Part shown: in pieces, positions 9,952 through 19,218 of the stretch
Position numbering within the stretch: position 1 is the first letter of the stretch
How the letters are laid out: every line of letters starts with the position of its first letter
Notes under the pieces: model-generated
What the model was told of the DNA's origin: nothing
The model's database searches: none
What the model saw: only the letters and a program-made list of their open reading frames with translations
Made by a program: the position numbers and the translations under genes
Source: Candidatus Sysuimicrobiota bacterium CSP1-3
Lineage (GTDB): Bacteria > Sysuimicrobiota > Sysuimicrobiia > Sysuimicrobiales > Humicultoraceae
Direction of reading: 5' to 3'
Assembly: GCA_001443485.1 (NCBI GenBank)
Contig: LDXQ01000007.1
Coordinates: 1-49,066, forward strand
DNA length: 49,066 nt

Positions 9952-11598
9952 CTAGGGTCCGACTGTCGCGTAGAAGATGTTCTCGTTCCGCACCCGGTTG
10001 GGCGGGATCTGCAGGTTGGATGCCACGTTCAGGCGCAGGTCGGTCCAGTTCATGTGCGCCCGGCCGGTCGGGTCGACGGCCAGGCCGTTGTAGTCGCCAA
10101 TGAAGAGAGTCTTTCCGTTGGTCGCGCCGCTGAACCAGCGGGCGTGGTTCGGGTCGGAGAGGGCCGTGTGGACCGTCGTGTACGTCCAGCTGGCGCCACC
10201 GGTGGTCGAGCGGGCCAATGTCATGCCCAGCAGGACCTCGCCAGGGCCGGGGTCGTAGCCGTCGTCGTAGTAAGCGACGTTGATCGTCCCGTTGGGAGCC
10301 ACGGCGATCCAGGGGAAGAACTGATCGCCGGGGGCGTTGCTGACGTTGATCGGCGTTGTGGTCCAGGTCACGCCCTGGTTCGTCGACGTGCTCAGGAAGA
10401 CGTCGGTGTTCGTAGCGGCGGTGCTGCCGATGCGGTTGTCCGACCAGACCAGGTAGACGGTGCCGTCCGGACCCACCGTGACATTCCCTGCCGAGTTGAC
10501 GCGGTACTGCACGTCGGTCAGCGTCTGCCGGCCGTTGATGGCGACGGGGTAATCGAAGACGCCGTCCACCAAGTCAGCAACCTTGAATGGTCCCGCCCAG
10601 GTCATCCCGCCATCGCTGGACCGCACTACCAGATACTGGCTTCGGAAGTCCGGTCCGGCGGTGTTGGTGTTTTCGAAGGCGACGTAGAGGGTGCCGTCGG
10701 GCGCCACTGCGGGGACGGAGAACTGGTCCTCATCACACTGGTTCGCCGGGCCCGAGACCTGCGTGATGCAGAACGGCCCGCTGCCGCTGATCTCTCTTGC
10801 CGGCGACCAGGTGCGTCCCCCGTCCGCGGAGGAGGCAAACCAGATCGCCGACCGCAGATATGCGCCGCCCGGGCCGGATTCAAATCCCGACCAGGTGACG
10901 TAGATCCGGTCGCGGTGGGGACTGCCCGGCCAGGTGTCGACGGTCATCCATTCCTTGTCGTCGAAGAATGACCGTCCCAGGTTGCCGAAGCCTTTGTGCA
11001 CCGCGACGGGGAGCGCGTAGTGCAGGCCCCCGTCGGTGGATTTGGCCACGAGCACCGACCCGTTCGAGGCCGCGGCGCCGCCCTGACTGGTATGATAGCC
11101 GACGTTGGCGTAGTAGGCGTTTCCCTGAGAGTCAAACGCGAAGACCGGATCGGTCGCCGTATTGAACCCGCCCATCTCCAGGAAGCCGGTGGTCCAGGTG
11201 TGACCGCCGTCCATCGAGGCACGGAAATCGTTGAGGGAGCGCACGACCAGCGTGCCGCCCTGGAAGTAGAACTCGTATCCGTTGGCGCCGGCAACCAGAT
11301 TGCTGTCGTTGGTCGGGTTGACGGCGATGTGCGGTTCGTTGTGTGGCGCCACGGCGACGAAGGCGCAGTCGGAGAGGATGTTGCCTGCCGAGCTGGTGGT
11401 GGTGCTGCAGCGCAGTCGCGCCGCCTGGGCCTCCCCGGGGACGTCCTGCAGCAGGGCCGACAATGTCTCGATGGCGCCGGAGAGATGTGGCCCGCGCGCA
11501 GCGGCGGTCGGCTTCGCCGACACCGCCGGATCGGGAGCGAGCAGGGTGCCTGCGCACAGCAAGAGAATGCCGATCAGAACGTGCCGCGTCATGAGCAT
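9952..11598 (-). CDS. Secreted Asp-box (BNR) beta-propeller protein
   Basis: A 548-residue protein with a clear signal peptide (MLMTRHVLIGILLLCAGTLL). It has at least five Asp-box repeats: SMDGGHTW, STDGGLHY, SADGGRTW, SSDGGMTW, STTGGASW. An NEPHIAVNP motif parallels the NEPTVAISP of its neighbour at 7974-9656, supporting a gene duplication. Such propellers are usually exported and bind or process glycans, but no catalytic signature is evident. The start at 11598 is supported by GGAG six nt upstream; the longer frame reaching 11733 overlaps the prepilin-like gene in another frame. The stop of that gene lies just upstream, so the two may be co-transcribed. Confidence 0.8.
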   Translation of the reverse strand: MLMTRHVLIGILLLCAGTLLAPDPAVSAKPTAAARGPHLSGAIETLSALLQDVPGEAQAARLRCSTTTSSAGNILSDCAFVAVAPHNEPHIAVNPTNDSNLVAGANGYEFYFQGGTLVVRSLNDFRASMDGGHTWTTGFLEMGGFNTATDPVFAFDSQGNAYYANVGYHTSQGGAAASNGSVLVAKSTDGGLHYALPVAVHKGFGNLGRSFFDDKEWMTVDTWPGSPHRDRIYVTWSGFESGPGGAYLRSAIWFASSADGGRTWSPAREISGSGPFCITQVSGPANQCDEDQFSVPAVAPDGTLYVAFENTNTAGPDFRSQYLVVRSSDGGMTWAGPFKVADLVDGVFDYPVAINGRQTLTDVQYRVNSAGNVTVGPDGTVYLVWSDNRIGSTAATNTDVFLSTSTNQGVTWTTTPINVSNAPGDQFFPWIAVAPNGTINVAYYDDGYDPGPGEVLLGMTLARSTTGGASWTYTTVHTALSDPNHARWFSGATNGKTLFIGDYNGLAVDPTGRAHMNWTDLRLNVASNLQIPPNRVRNENIFYATVGP

Positions 11599-11608
11599 GG
11601 GGATCTCC

Positions 11609-11875
11609 TCACAGCAATTTTCCCAGGGGCCTAGTGTGAACAGTTCGTGTGCATTGCGAAGCGGTCCTTCCGTAGACCGCGCAATGTGAGGGAGATCTGC
11701 GCGCCGTCGCCACAGCCCGTTGGTTGCTTGCATAGTTGAGGTAGCTTGGCAGACCGATGGCCAACAGGATCCCCATGATCCCCAGCACTACGAGCGCTTC
11801 GACCAGGGTGAACCCCGCCGGCGCAGCGAAAACACGGTGCGAAACCCTGGCGCGGCGCGTACCCTGCAGATCCAT
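11609..11875 (-). CDS. Short prepilin-type N-terminal methylation protein, probably truncated
   Basis: An 88-residue frame with a textbook type IV prepilin N-terminus: a basic leader, then G|FTLVEALVVLG with the conserved Glu5 and the hydrophobic helix continuing to GLPSYLNYA. The sequence after about residue 52 does not look like a pilin globular domain and is rich in Arg, Ser and Cys. The protein is much shorter than normal pilins (about 130-170), so a frameshift or truncation is likely. The frame stops within the ribosome-binding site of the propeller gene at 11598, which suggests a shared transcript. Another prepilin gene is at 23419, but no pilus assembly genes are in the window. Confidence 0.6.
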   Translation of the reverse strand: MDLQGTRRARVSHRVFAAPAGFTLVEALVVLGIMGILLAIGLPSYLNYASNQRAVATARRSPSHCAVYGRTASQCTRTVHTRPLGKLL

Positions 11876-12103
11876 GGTTCGCCGGAACGCTCCGGGTTTG
11901 CCGCTTCCGAGGCTGGCTACGGTCTTCTCCAGGCGTCAGGGTGAAAATTGAGGCGGAGTTCGGCGGCTTCCCGGATTTCCCCTACGCCGATCCATATACC
12001 GAACGACGGATTTTCCCTGGAAAGGAACGTCAAAGAGAACGCGGCCGACGCGTTGACACTTTCCATGCCCCTGTGCCAGCATGGGAATACACGTACGCCG
12101 CCG

Positions 12104-13357
12104 ATGGACTTCCACGTCAACAATCTAGATCTCGTTCCCGCGGGACGTTCCCGCATCGGCTGGGCGGAGCGGGAGATGCCGGTGCTGCGCCGCATCCGCG
12201 ACCGCTTCGCCGCCGAGCGCCCGCTCGCGGGGATGCGCATCGCCGCCTGCCTGCACGTCACCACCGAGACCGCCGCCCTGGTGCGCACGCTCGTGGCCGG
12301 GGGCGCCACCGTGCGGCTGTGTGCCAGCAACCCCCTCTCCACACAGGACGACGTGGCCGCGGCCCTGGTGGAGGAGCAGGTCGGCGTCTTCGCTATTAAA
12401 GGAGAGGACCGGGAGACTTACTACCGGCACATCCGGCAGGCCCTCGACCTCCGGCCGCACATCACGATGGACGATGGCGCGGACCTGGTGACGACAGTAC
12501 ACGAGCAGCGCCGCGACCTGCTGCCGGGCCTCGCCGGAGGCACCGAGGAGACCACGACAGGCGTGATCCGCCTGCGGGCGATGGCCCGCGACGGCGTGCT
12601 GGGGTATCCGATCATCGCCGTGAACGACGCCCGCACCAAGCACCTCTTCGACAACCGCTACGGCACCGGCCAGTCCACCATCGACGGACTGCTGCGCGCC
12701 ACCAACCTGCTGCTGGCGGGACGGGTCGTGGTAGTCTGCGGCTACGGCCTCTGCGGCCGCGGCGTGGCCATGCGCGCCCGAGGGATGGGGGCCCGTGTCA
12801 TTATCACTGAGGTGGATGCGCTGCGGTCGCTGGAAGCGGTGATGGAAGGGTACCAGGTGAGGCCCCTGGCGCGGGCGGCAGAAGAGGGCGAGGTCTTCAT
12901 CACCGTCACCGGCAACCGGGACGTCATCCGCCGCGAGCACCTGGAGCGGATGCGGGACGGCGCGATCCTGGCGAACAGCGGCCACTTCACCGTGGAGATC
13001 GACATCGCGTCGCTGGAGAAGATGGCGACGGGAAAGCAGCGCCTCCGGGAATACGTGGACGAGTACCGGCTCGCCGACGGGCGGCGCCTCTACCTGCTGG
13101 CGGAGGGGCGCCTGCTCAACCTCGCCGCCGCGGAGGGGCACCCCGCCGCGGTGATGGACATGAGCTTTGCTAATCAGGCGCTCTCGGTCGAGGTTCTGGC
13201 GAAGGGCGACCCGAGGCTCAAACCCGATGTCTACCCGGTGCCGTCCGCGATCGATGCCGCGGTGGCCCGGTACAAACTCGAGGCGATGGGCATCGCCATC
13301 GACACCCTCACCCCCGAGCAGCAACGCTACCTCAGTTCCTGGACCGAAGGGACCTGA
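12104..13357 (+). CDS. ahcY: Adenosylhomocysteinase (S-adenosyl-L-homocysteine hydrolase)
   Basis: A 417-residue cytoplasmic NAD-dependent enzyme that splits S-adenosylhomocysteine into adenosine and homocysteine, removing the inhibitory product of SAM-dependent methylation. Family blocks include [33 protein letters not shown], the central [25 protein letters not shown], and the NAD-binding [19 protein letters not shown]. The C-terminus is somewhat divergent. The ATG at 12104 matches the usual family N-terminus; the frame is open upstream to 11948 but that part does not look coding. No Shine-Dalgarno is visible. A TTGACA at 12053-12058 could be a -35 element, but no good -10 is correctly spaced. 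Confidence 0.93.
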   Translation: MDFHVNNLDLVPAGRSRIGWAEREMPVLRRIRDRFAAERPLAGMRIAACLHVTTETAALVRTLVAGGATVRLCASNPLSTQDDVAAALVEEQVGVFAIKGEDRETYYRHIRQALDLRPHITMDDGADLVTTVHEQRRDLLPGLAGGTEETTTGVIRLRAMARDGVLGYPIIAVNDARTKHLFDNRYGTGQSTIDGLLRATNLLLAGRVVVVCGYGLCGRGVAMRARGMGARVIITEVDALRSLEAVMEGYQVRPLARAAEEGEVFITVTGNRDVIRREHLERMRDGAILANSGHFTVEIDIASLEKMATGKQRLREYVDEYRLADGRRLYLLAEGRLLNLAAAEGHPAAVMDMSFANQALSVEVLAKGDPRLKPDVYPVPSAIDAAVARYKLEAMGIAIDTLTPEQQRYLSSWTEGT

Positions 13358-13495
13358 TTCAGGATCGTGAAGACGGCCGCAGCACCGGCGGCGTCCGCCG
13401 CTGGGCAAAGGCCACTGGGAGCGTGACGCGGGGGCCGCATCCGCCGGCGACTTCACCGCGGCGCAAATCCCGAAAGCGGCGCCGATGAGAAGGGT

Positions 13496-14284
13496 GTGCT
13501 CGCCGGCCTCCTTGATCTCCTCTATCCGCCGCGCTGCTCAGTCTGCCGCTTGCGCAGCGGGGAAACTCTCTGCTCCCGCTGCCGCCTCGAATTCACGCCC
13601 GTCCCTCCGCCGTTCTGCCTGCGCTGCGCCTGCCCGTTGTCCGTCGGGGCAGCGCGGATGTGTCAGCAGTGCCGGACGGGGGAAACGCTCTTCGCCGCCG
13701 CCCGATCGCTGACGCTGTTTGACGGACGGATGCGGACCGCAATCCACCGCCTCAAATTTGGGGGGCGGCGTGAACTTGGGCCGATCCTGGGCGAATTGCT
13801 TGCCGTCTTCGTCCGACAGACCGATTCGCTGGGTCATCCCGAGCTGGTCGTTGCTGTCCCGCTGCACCCGGCGCGCCTGCGAGAGCGAGGCTACAATCAC
13901 GCTCTGCTGCTGGCACAGCCGGTAGCACGGATGCTTGGTGTGCCCCTGATGGCCGAAGGACTGGTACGGGTTGGTGCCACCATTCCCCAGACCGTGCTCC
14001 GACGGGAGCAGCGCTGGGCCAACGTGTTCAACGCCTTTCGTGTGCCCGCGGCATCCGGGGATGTGGTGCGGGGTCGTTCTGTCCTGCTTGTGGATGATGT
14101 CTTGACCAGCGGTGCGACGGCAGCGGAGTGCGCGCGGACCCTGCTCCTGGGCGGAGCAACAGCGGTCTATGTGGTCACGCTGGCCCGGGCGATGCCGCCC
14201 GGTGCCGTTGGGCCAACGGCCGCGTCAGATGGAGGAGGGGGAGCCGACTCACGGAGAGCAATCCGGGAGGCGCGGCCACGATGA
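13496..14284 (+). CDS. ComF family phosphoribosyltransferase-like protein
   Basis: A 262-residue protein with the ComF layout. An N-terminal double zinc ribbon (CSVC, CSRC, CLRC, CQQC pairs within the first 60 residues) is followed by a type I phosphoribosyltransferase fold with the PRPP loop VLLVDDVLTSGAT near residues 200-212. ComF proteins act in DNA uptake for transformation in some bacteria; many homologues are annotated only as amidophosphoribosyltransferase-like. No other competence gene is nearby except prepilin-like genes. The start is GTG at 13496, matching the usual L-x-L-L-x-P-P-R-C beginning. The last 110 nt overlap the 3' end of the convergent gene at 14175. Confidence 0.85.
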   Translation: MLAGLLDLLYPPRCSVCRLRSGETLCSRCRLEFTPVPPPFCLRCACPLSVGAARMCQQCRTGETLFAAARSLTLFDGRMRTAIHRLKFGGRRELGPILGELLAVFVRQTDSLGHPELVVAVPLHPARLRERGYNHALLLAQPVARMLGVPLMAEGLVRVGATIPQTVLRREQRWANVFNAFRVPAASGDVVRGRSVLLVDDVLTSGATAAECARTLLLGGATAVYVVTLARAMPPGAVGPTAASDGGGGADSRRAIREARPR

Positions 14285-15170
14285 ACGGGAGGGCATTGGC
14301 CGCGATCGCCCAGGTGGCGATGTCGCCGTGAATCCCGCCGGCGATGACGAGTCGCAGGGGCGGCGTCCCCTGGATCGCCACCGCATCGTGCGGATCGCGG
14401 GCGCCCATGGCCATGACCAGGTCCAGCATCACGGCGGCCTCAGGGTCGCCGTCTGCGCGGTACCCGCGGGCCACCTGGTGCAGCCCCTGCACCGCGGCGC
14501 CGTCAACCAGCGGGTCGATCTCCTCCGTGATGCGCGACAGTTCCCACCCCAGGGCGCCGGCGATCATCGCCACGGATTCCACCAGGCCGACGTGGCCAAG
14601 GCGGCCTTCGCGCACGCCGGCGCGGAAGGCCTCCGGGGTCATCCCCACGCCGACCTTGCGCTGCAGCGCCGCGCGGCGCTGGCTCACGTCCACCACCCGC
14701 TCCGCGGTGATGCGGGTGACGTCACGGCACGGCGCGGTCAGCATGATCGGTAGGGCGTCCATGACAAACCCGGGATTGACGCCCAACCCCACCACGGTGA
14801 CGCCGCGGCGGCGGGCCAGGTCGTCCAGGCGGCGCGCCTCTTCGGGATGGTGATACCAGGGGTACGCCAGTTCCTCACAGGTGGAGACCACATCCAATTG
14901 CGCCTCGACCGCGGCCTCCAGTTGGGGCAGGACCGCGCGCACCCGCGATCCGGTGCAGTGGATGAGGATGTCCGCGGGCTGGCGCAGCGCCCCGGCGGCG
15001 TCCGCGGTCACTTCCACGCCGAGCGGTGCCGCCTCCAGCAGCGCGCCCAGGTCCTGCCCCGCCTTCGCGGGATCAAGATCGACCGCGGCGACGATGGTGT
15101 GACCGCGCTCGAGCACGAGCCGGGCGATGCCCAGCCCGATGTTTCCGAGTCCCTGATGAATGATGCGCAT
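14175..15170 (-). CDS. DapB-like / 2,4-diaminopentanoate dehydrogenase-like oxidoreductase
   Basis: A 331-residue protein with an N-terminal Rossmann fold (GLGNIGLGIARLVLERG), then IHCTGSR, STCEELAYPW, and GVNPGFVMDALP. These match the dihydrodipicolinate-reductase-like family that includes 2,4-diaminopentanoate dehydrogenase (Ord) of ornithine fermentation. The C-terminal AAPPGLLSVSRLP is also typical; the remaining C-terminal residues lie inside the opposite-strand comF-like gene and may not be conserved. The other ornithine-degradation enzymes are not in the window, so the physiological substrate is uncertain. A TACAAT box 8 nt before the ATG suggests a leaderless mRNA. Confidence 0.78.
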   Translation of the reverse strand: MRIIHQGLGNIGLGIARLVLERGHTIVAAVDLDPAKAGQDLGALLEAAPLGVEVTADAAGALRQPADILIHCTGSRVRAVLPQLEAAVEAQLDVVSTCEELAYPWYHHPEEARRLDDLARRRGVTVVGLGVNPGFVMDALPIMLTAPCRDVTRITAERVVDVSQRRAALQRKVGVGMTPEAFRAGVREGRLGHVGLVESVAMIAGALGWELSRITEEIDPLVDGAAVQGLHQVARGYRADGDPEAAVMLDLVMAMGARDPHDAVAIQGTPPLRLVIAGGIHGDIATWAIAANALPFIVAAPPGLLSVSRLPLLHLTRPLAQRHRAASPGPA

Positions 15171-15178
15171 GGGTGATT

Positions 15179-15187
15179 ATTGTAGCA
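15179..15187 (-). promoter_or_regulatory. Extended -10 box (TGCTACAAT) for leaderless gene at 15170
   Basis: On the minus strand TGCTACAAT is followed by eight bases and then the ATG, so transcription should begin at or next to the start codon. No consensus -35 is evident, in keeping with an extended -10 promoter. No Shine-Dalgarno precedes the ATG. Confidence 0.6.
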
Positions 15188-15279
15188 GAGTGCCGGCGGC
15201 TTCCGGCGCAGGGAGAGGTCCGCGAGGCGGCGAAGGGGGAAGAGGCCCCGAGCACTTGAGCAGTGAAGGAGGCGCAACG

Positions 15280-16467
15280 GTGGAACTGCGGCTGGCAGGA
15301 CGCATGGGCCTGCTGGGGACCGAGACGGCGTTTGAGGTCCTGGCGCGGGCGAAGGCCCTGGAACGGCAGGGGCGGCACATCGTTCACCTGGAGGTCGGGG
15401 AGCCCGATTTCGACACGCCGGACAACGTCAAGGACGCGGCGATCAAGGCGCTGCGCGACGGGTTCACCCACTACACGGCGACGGCGGGGTTGTGGGAAGC
15501 GCGCGAGGCCGTGGCCGAGCACGTCAGCCGGACCCGTGGCATCACAGCCGCGCCGGAGGAGGTCGTCCTCACCGCCGGCGCCAAGCCGATCATGTTCTTC
15601 GCCATGCTCGCGCTGGTGGAGCCGGGCGACGAGGTGATCGTCCCCGACCCCGGCTATCCCATCTACGACTCCATGGCCCGGTTCGCCGGCGGGGTGGTGC
15701 GGCCGCTGGTGCTGCGCGAAGAGAACGACTTCCGCGTCGATCCCGACGAGTTCCGCCGGCTGGTCGGCAAGCGGACGAAACTCGTCGTCCTGAACTCCCC
15801 CCACAACCCCTGCGGCTCGGTGCTCTCGCGGGACGACCTGAAGGCGATTGCCGCGGGGGTGGCCGACACGCCGGCCTGGATCCTCTCCGACGAGATCTAC
15901 GGGCGGATCACCTACGGGGTCGAGGCGGCGAGCCTGGCCAGCCTCCCCGGGATGCAGGAGCGGACGATCATTCTCGACGGCTTCTCCAAAGCCTACGCCA
16001 TGACCGGCTGGCGGCTGGGGTACGGTGTGATGCCCGCCCCGCTGGCGGAGCGGATCACGCAGCTGGCCACGAACGCCACCTCATGCGCGGCGGCTTTCAC
16101 CCAGATCGCCGGCGCGGCCGCGCTGCGCGGGTCGCAGGATTCCGTCGACAAGATGGTGGCGGAGTTCCGCCGCCGCCGCGATTTCATCGTGCAGGGCTTG
16201 AACGGCATCGAGGGGATCACCTGCCGCACGCCGCTGGGCGCGTTCTACGTCTTCCCCAACACAAAGGCGATCGACCCGGACAGCGCCCGCTTCGCCTCGT
16301 TCCTGCTGACCGAGATGGGCGTGGCGGTGCTCTCCGGGACGGCGTTTGGTCCCAACGGCCAGGGCTACCTCCGCCTCTCCTACGCCAACTCCATCCCCAA
16401 CATCGAAGAGGCTTTGCGGCGCATCGCCGAGGGGGTGGCCCGTTACCGGGCGGCGGCGAAGGCGTAG
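15280..16467 (+). CDS. Class I/II pyridoxal-phosphate aminotransferase
   Basis: A 395-residue fold-type I aminotransferase of the aspartate aminotransferase superfamily. Markers are LEVGEPDFDTP, HYTATAGLWEAREAVA, NSPHNPCGSVL (Asn contacting PLP), SDEIYGRITYG (Asp pairing with the pyridine nitrogen, and Tyr), the Schiff-base Lys in DGFSKAYAMTGWRLGY, and a C-terminal substrate Arg in YLRLSYANS. It moves amino groups between amino acids and 2-oxoacids; the exact substrate is not readable. The GTG at 15280 was chosen because GAAGGAGGCG ends about 5 nt upstream. The longer frame from 15160 runs through non-coding sequence. Confidence 0.9.
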   Translation: MELRLAGRMGLLGTETAFEVLARAKALERQGRHIVHLEVGEPDFDTPDNVKDAAIKALRDGFTHYTATAGLWEAREAVAEHVSRTRGITAAPEEVVLTAGAKPIMFFAMLALVEPGDEVIVPDPGYPIYDSMARFAGGVVRPLVLREENDFRVDPDEFRRLVGKRTKLVVLNSPHNPCGSVLSRDDLKAIAAGVADTPAWILSDEIYGRITYGVEAASLASLPGMQERTIILDGFSKAYAMTGWRLGYGVMPAPLAERITQLATNATSCAAAFTQIAGAAALRGSQDSVDKMVAEFRRRRDFIVQGLNGIEGITCRTPLGAFYVFPNTKAIDPDSARFASFLLTEMGVAVLSGTAFGPNGQGYLRLSYANSIPNIEEALRRIAEGVARYRAAAKA

Positions 16468-16539
16468 AGCACGATAGGCCCTGAGGGGCAAACCGCGCGC
16501 CGTCTGCACGCGCCGGCTTCTGGGCATGTCTTTTCTGCA

Positions 16540-17154
16540 ATGCCCAGGATACTCTTCAGCCTGTGTCTCCTCGTCTTGCTGGGTGTTCCGGCGCCCGCTG
16601 TTCGCGCGGCCCCGCCCGCCGACTACTTCCCGCTCGTGCCGGGGACGGTCTGGATCTACCGCACCAATATCGGCCAGGATCTGATCATGACGGTCGGCGG
16701 CGTGGGCCAGGTCGGCGGCGTGGCCTGCCGGGTCCTGGAGGGCATCATCAACGGGATGCTCACCCAACGCGAGTGTTACCGGCGCGACGGCGGGACGGTC
16801 TACGCGTACGTGCGGGCCTATCCTCAGGGCAACGTCGTCCTCACCCCGCCCCAGCCCATGCTCGTGCTCCCGCCGAAGGTGGGACACGGGTGGGTCTGGG
16901 AGGGAAAGGCGGGTGAGGCGCCGGCCAGGGTGGCCCTGCAGTGGGCGCGGGCCGAACAGGTGACGGTCCCCGCCGGGACCTACGCCACGGTGCAGCTGTA
17001 CCTTGAAGGGTCGGTGGGGCAGGAGCGGGTGCAGTCGTGGCGCTGGTTTGCGCCGGGCGTGGGGATGGTGAAGGAGGATTCGGTGGCGCAGGCCTCCGAC
17101 GGTCGCGCCATCCGCGTCTACGCCGAACTCCGCGAGTTCCGCCCCGGGCGATAG
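16540..17154 (+). CDS. Secreted protein of unknown function
   Basis: A 204-residue protein with an N-terminal signal peptide (hydrophobic ILFSLCLLVLLGVPAPA, cleavage probably near VRAAPP). The mature part begins ADYFPLVPGTVWIYRTN. That phrase resembles the start of many exported bacterial proteins in which a YFPL...G..W.Y module repeats, but I do not assign a family. It is rich in beta-strand-like segments with no evident active site. It shares orientation with the DUF2207 gene 28 nt downstream, so the two may be one unit. No clear Shine-Dalgarno precedes the ATG. Confidence 0.7.
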   Translation: MPRILFSLCLLVLLGVPAPAVRAAPPADYFPLVPGTVWIYRTNIGQDLIMTVGGVGQVGGVACRVLEGIINGMLTQRECYRRDGGTVYAYVRAYPQGNVVLTPPQPMLVLPPKVGHGWVWEGKAGEAPARVALQWARAEQVTVPAGTYATVQLYLEGSVGQERVQSWRWFAPGVGMVKEDSVAQASDGRAIRVYAELREFRPGR

Positions 17155-17182
17155 CGCCTCCCGGCAGCCCGGGCCCGCTGCC

Positions 17183-19180
17183 GTGCAAGGGAGACCGTCT
17201 CTCCCCCCGAAATACCCCACCGTGCTGCTCCGCGCCGCCCGCCCGCCGCTGCTCGCCGCCACCATCGCGACCGTGCTCCTGGTGTTCGCCGCGCCGGCGG
17301 GAGCCAAATCCTTCCGCTTCTCCCGCGTGGACATCGCTGCGGACCTCCGTCCGGACGGCTCGATGCGCGTGGTCGAACGGCGCACCTACACCTTCGACGG
17401 GTCCTTCCGCTTCGCTACCCGTAGCGTGGTGCTGCGGGGCGCGGGCGACATCCGGGAGATCAGCGTCGCCGACGAGGGGGGACCCTACCGCCTGGCCAAC
17501 ACCGAGCAGCCCGGCACCTACCAGGTCAACCGCAGTCCCGGTGAGGCGGTGATCAAGTGGTTCTATCAGGCGCGGGATGAGGAGCGCACCTTCGCCATCT
17601 CCTACGCGCTGACGGACGTGGTCACCGTGTACCGGGACGTGGCGGAGGTGTACTGGAAGTTCGTGGGCGCGGAGTGGGAGGTGCCCTCCGACGACGTGAT
17701 CGTGACCGTGCGCCTGCCCGGCCAGGTGGGGAAGGATGAGATCCGGGCGTGGGGACACGGGCCGCTGCACGGTGTCGTGACCATCGCAGACAAGACGGTG
17801 CTCCTTACGGTGCGCGGTCTCCCCGCCTTCACGATGGTCGAAGGGCGGGTGCTGTTCCCGCCGCGCGTCGTCCCCGCGGCGACCAGACGGGCGAACCGAG
17901 CGGCGCTGGAGACGATCGTCGCGGAAGAAACGGGCTTCGCGAACCGGGCCAACCAGGAGCGCGCGAAGGCCCGCGGCTTTGCCGCCGCGTGGATCGCCTA
18001 CCCGCTGGTGGTTGGCGGTCTCTTCCTCTTCCTCTACCTGCGCCGTGGCCGTGAATTCGAGCCCCGGGCGCCCGATGAATACTATCGGGAACTGCCGGGG
18101 GAGTACCCGCCCGCGGAACTGGGGGTCCTCTGGCGCTTCCGCCGGGTGCGCCCGGAGGACTTCGTGGCCACGGTGATGGATCTGGCCCGCCGCGGCTATC
18201 TGACGATTGAGGAGCGGGAGGCCGGGGTGGACGATGAGTACGTCATCGCGCCCAAGAAGTACCGCCCATCGGCCGCGTCACCGACATGGGCGAGCGCCGT
18301 CCGCCAGAGGCTGCGGCTGTCGCGTAAGGTCGACGATGGAACCATTGAGGAATTGGTTGATGCCGGTGCCGACGCCGAACACGGAACAGCCACCCTGTCG
18401 GCCGACGCGCCTGAGGCCGCGGCACTGCAGCCCCATGAGCGGCGGGCGCTAGAGATCCTGTTCGGCCGGAGCAGTCGCCCGGTCGAGATTTCCCGTCGCG
18501 CTGGGATCACGGGCGGCGCCAAGGTCCGGCTGCAGCGGGGGTTTGCGAAATGGACCGGCCTGGTCGGAGAGGGGGCGAAGCGGCACGGCTGGTTTGACGA
18601 GCGGAGTTCACGGTGGCGCACCGCCGTCCGGGCCGGGGGCGTCGTTCTGGCGGCGGGGTCGTTGCTGGCCATGTTCGTCTTCTCGGTCACCGCGCCGCGC
18701 GTGGCGATCCTGCTGCTGGAAGGCATCCCCCTGGGCATCGTCGGCAGCGTGCTCGCCTTCGCCATCGACCGCCGGTCGCAGGAGGGCGCCGACGAGTTCC
18801 GCCGCTGGCGCGGGTTCCAGCGGTTCCTGCGGGACTTCTCGCAGATGAAAGACCAACCCGTGCCCGCCCTGGCACTGTGGGAGCATTTCCTGGTTTATGC
18901 CATTCCGCTGGGCGTGGCCGACCGGGTCCTGCGCCAACTGCGCGCGCTGTACCCGGCGGCCGAATTGCAGCAGAGCGGCATGATGAGCTGGTACTCGCCC
19001 TCCTCCGGTTGGGGGCGCGGGGACGGGGTCAGCTTTGTGGAGAGCTTCCGCTCCTTCACCTCGGCCTTCACCAGCACCGTGGCCACAGCAGCCTCACCGC
19101 CGAGTTCCGGCGGAGGCGGCGGTGGTGGTTTCTCCGGAGGCGGCGGTGGTGGTGGCGGCGGCGGCGGCAGCGCCGGATAG
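17183..19180 (+). CDS. DUF2207 family membrane protein with glycine-rich tail
   Basis: A protein of about 665 residues. An N-terminal hydrophobic signal (LLAATIATVLLVFAAPAGA) precedes an extracytoplasmic beta-rich domain typical of DUF2207 (VDIAADLRPDGSMRVVERRTYTF). A transmembrane helix follows near residue 275 (YPLVVGGLFLFLYLRRG), then a cytoplasmic helical region and two further membrane segments (AAGSLLAMFVFSV and EGIPLGIVGSVLAFAI). The C-terminus is SSGGGGGGGF followed by a run of more than ten glycines, a usual ending in this family. The function of DUF2207 proteins is unknown. The GTG at 17183 has no good ribosome-binding site and GTG at 17222 is an alternative, so the start is unsure. 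Confidence 0.82.
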   Translation: MQGRPSLPPKYPTVLLRAARPPLLAATIATVLLVFAAPAGAKSFRFSRVDIAADLRPDGSMRVVERRTYTFDGSFRFATRSVVLRGAGDIREISVADEGGPYRLANTEQPGTYQVNRSPGEAVIKWFYQARDEERTFAISYALTDVVTVYRDVAEVYWKFVGAEWEVPSDDVIVTVRLPGQVGKDEIRAWGHGPLHGVVTIADKTVLLTVRGLPAFTMVEGRVLFPPRVVPAATRRANRAALETIVAEETGFANRANQERAKARGFAAAWIAYPLVVGGLFLFLYLRRGREFEPRAPDEYYRELPGEYPPAELGVLWRFRRVRPEDFVATVMDLARRGYLTIEEREAGVDDEYVIAPKKYRPSAASPTWASAVRQRLRLSRKVDDGTIEELVDAGADAEHGTATLSADAPEAAALQPHERRALEILFGRSSRPVEISRRAGITGGAKVRLQRGFAKWTGLVGEGAKRHGWFDERSSRWRTAVRAGGVVLAAGSLLAMFVFSVTAPRVAILLLEGIPLGIVGSVLAFAIDRRSQEGADEFRRWRGFQRFLRDFSQMKDQPVPALALWEHFLVYAIPLGVADRVLRQLRALYPAAELQQSGMMSWYSPSSGWGRGDGVSFVESFRSFTSAFTSTVATAASPPSSGGGGGGGFSGGGGGGGGGGGSAG

Positions 19181-19218
19181 CCGGACGGCGCACACGCGGC
19201 GCCGGGGGAGGGAGTGCT

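Noticed and set aside
9880-10971. A 363-codon plus-strand frame opposite the second propeller gene
   Set aside because: Its translation is low-complexity and it mirrors a gene with a clear signal peptide and Asp boxes on the minus strand.
11599-11733. N-terminal extension of the propeller protein to 11733
   Set aside because: It overlaps the prepilin-like frame and buries the signal peptide 45 residues inside; the ATG at 11598 has GGAG at correct spacing.
12053-12104. Promoter for the adenosylhomocysteinase gene based on TTGACA
   Set aside because: No -10-like hexamer lies 16-18 bp downstream; GAATAC is too far away. Mentioned with the gene but not called.
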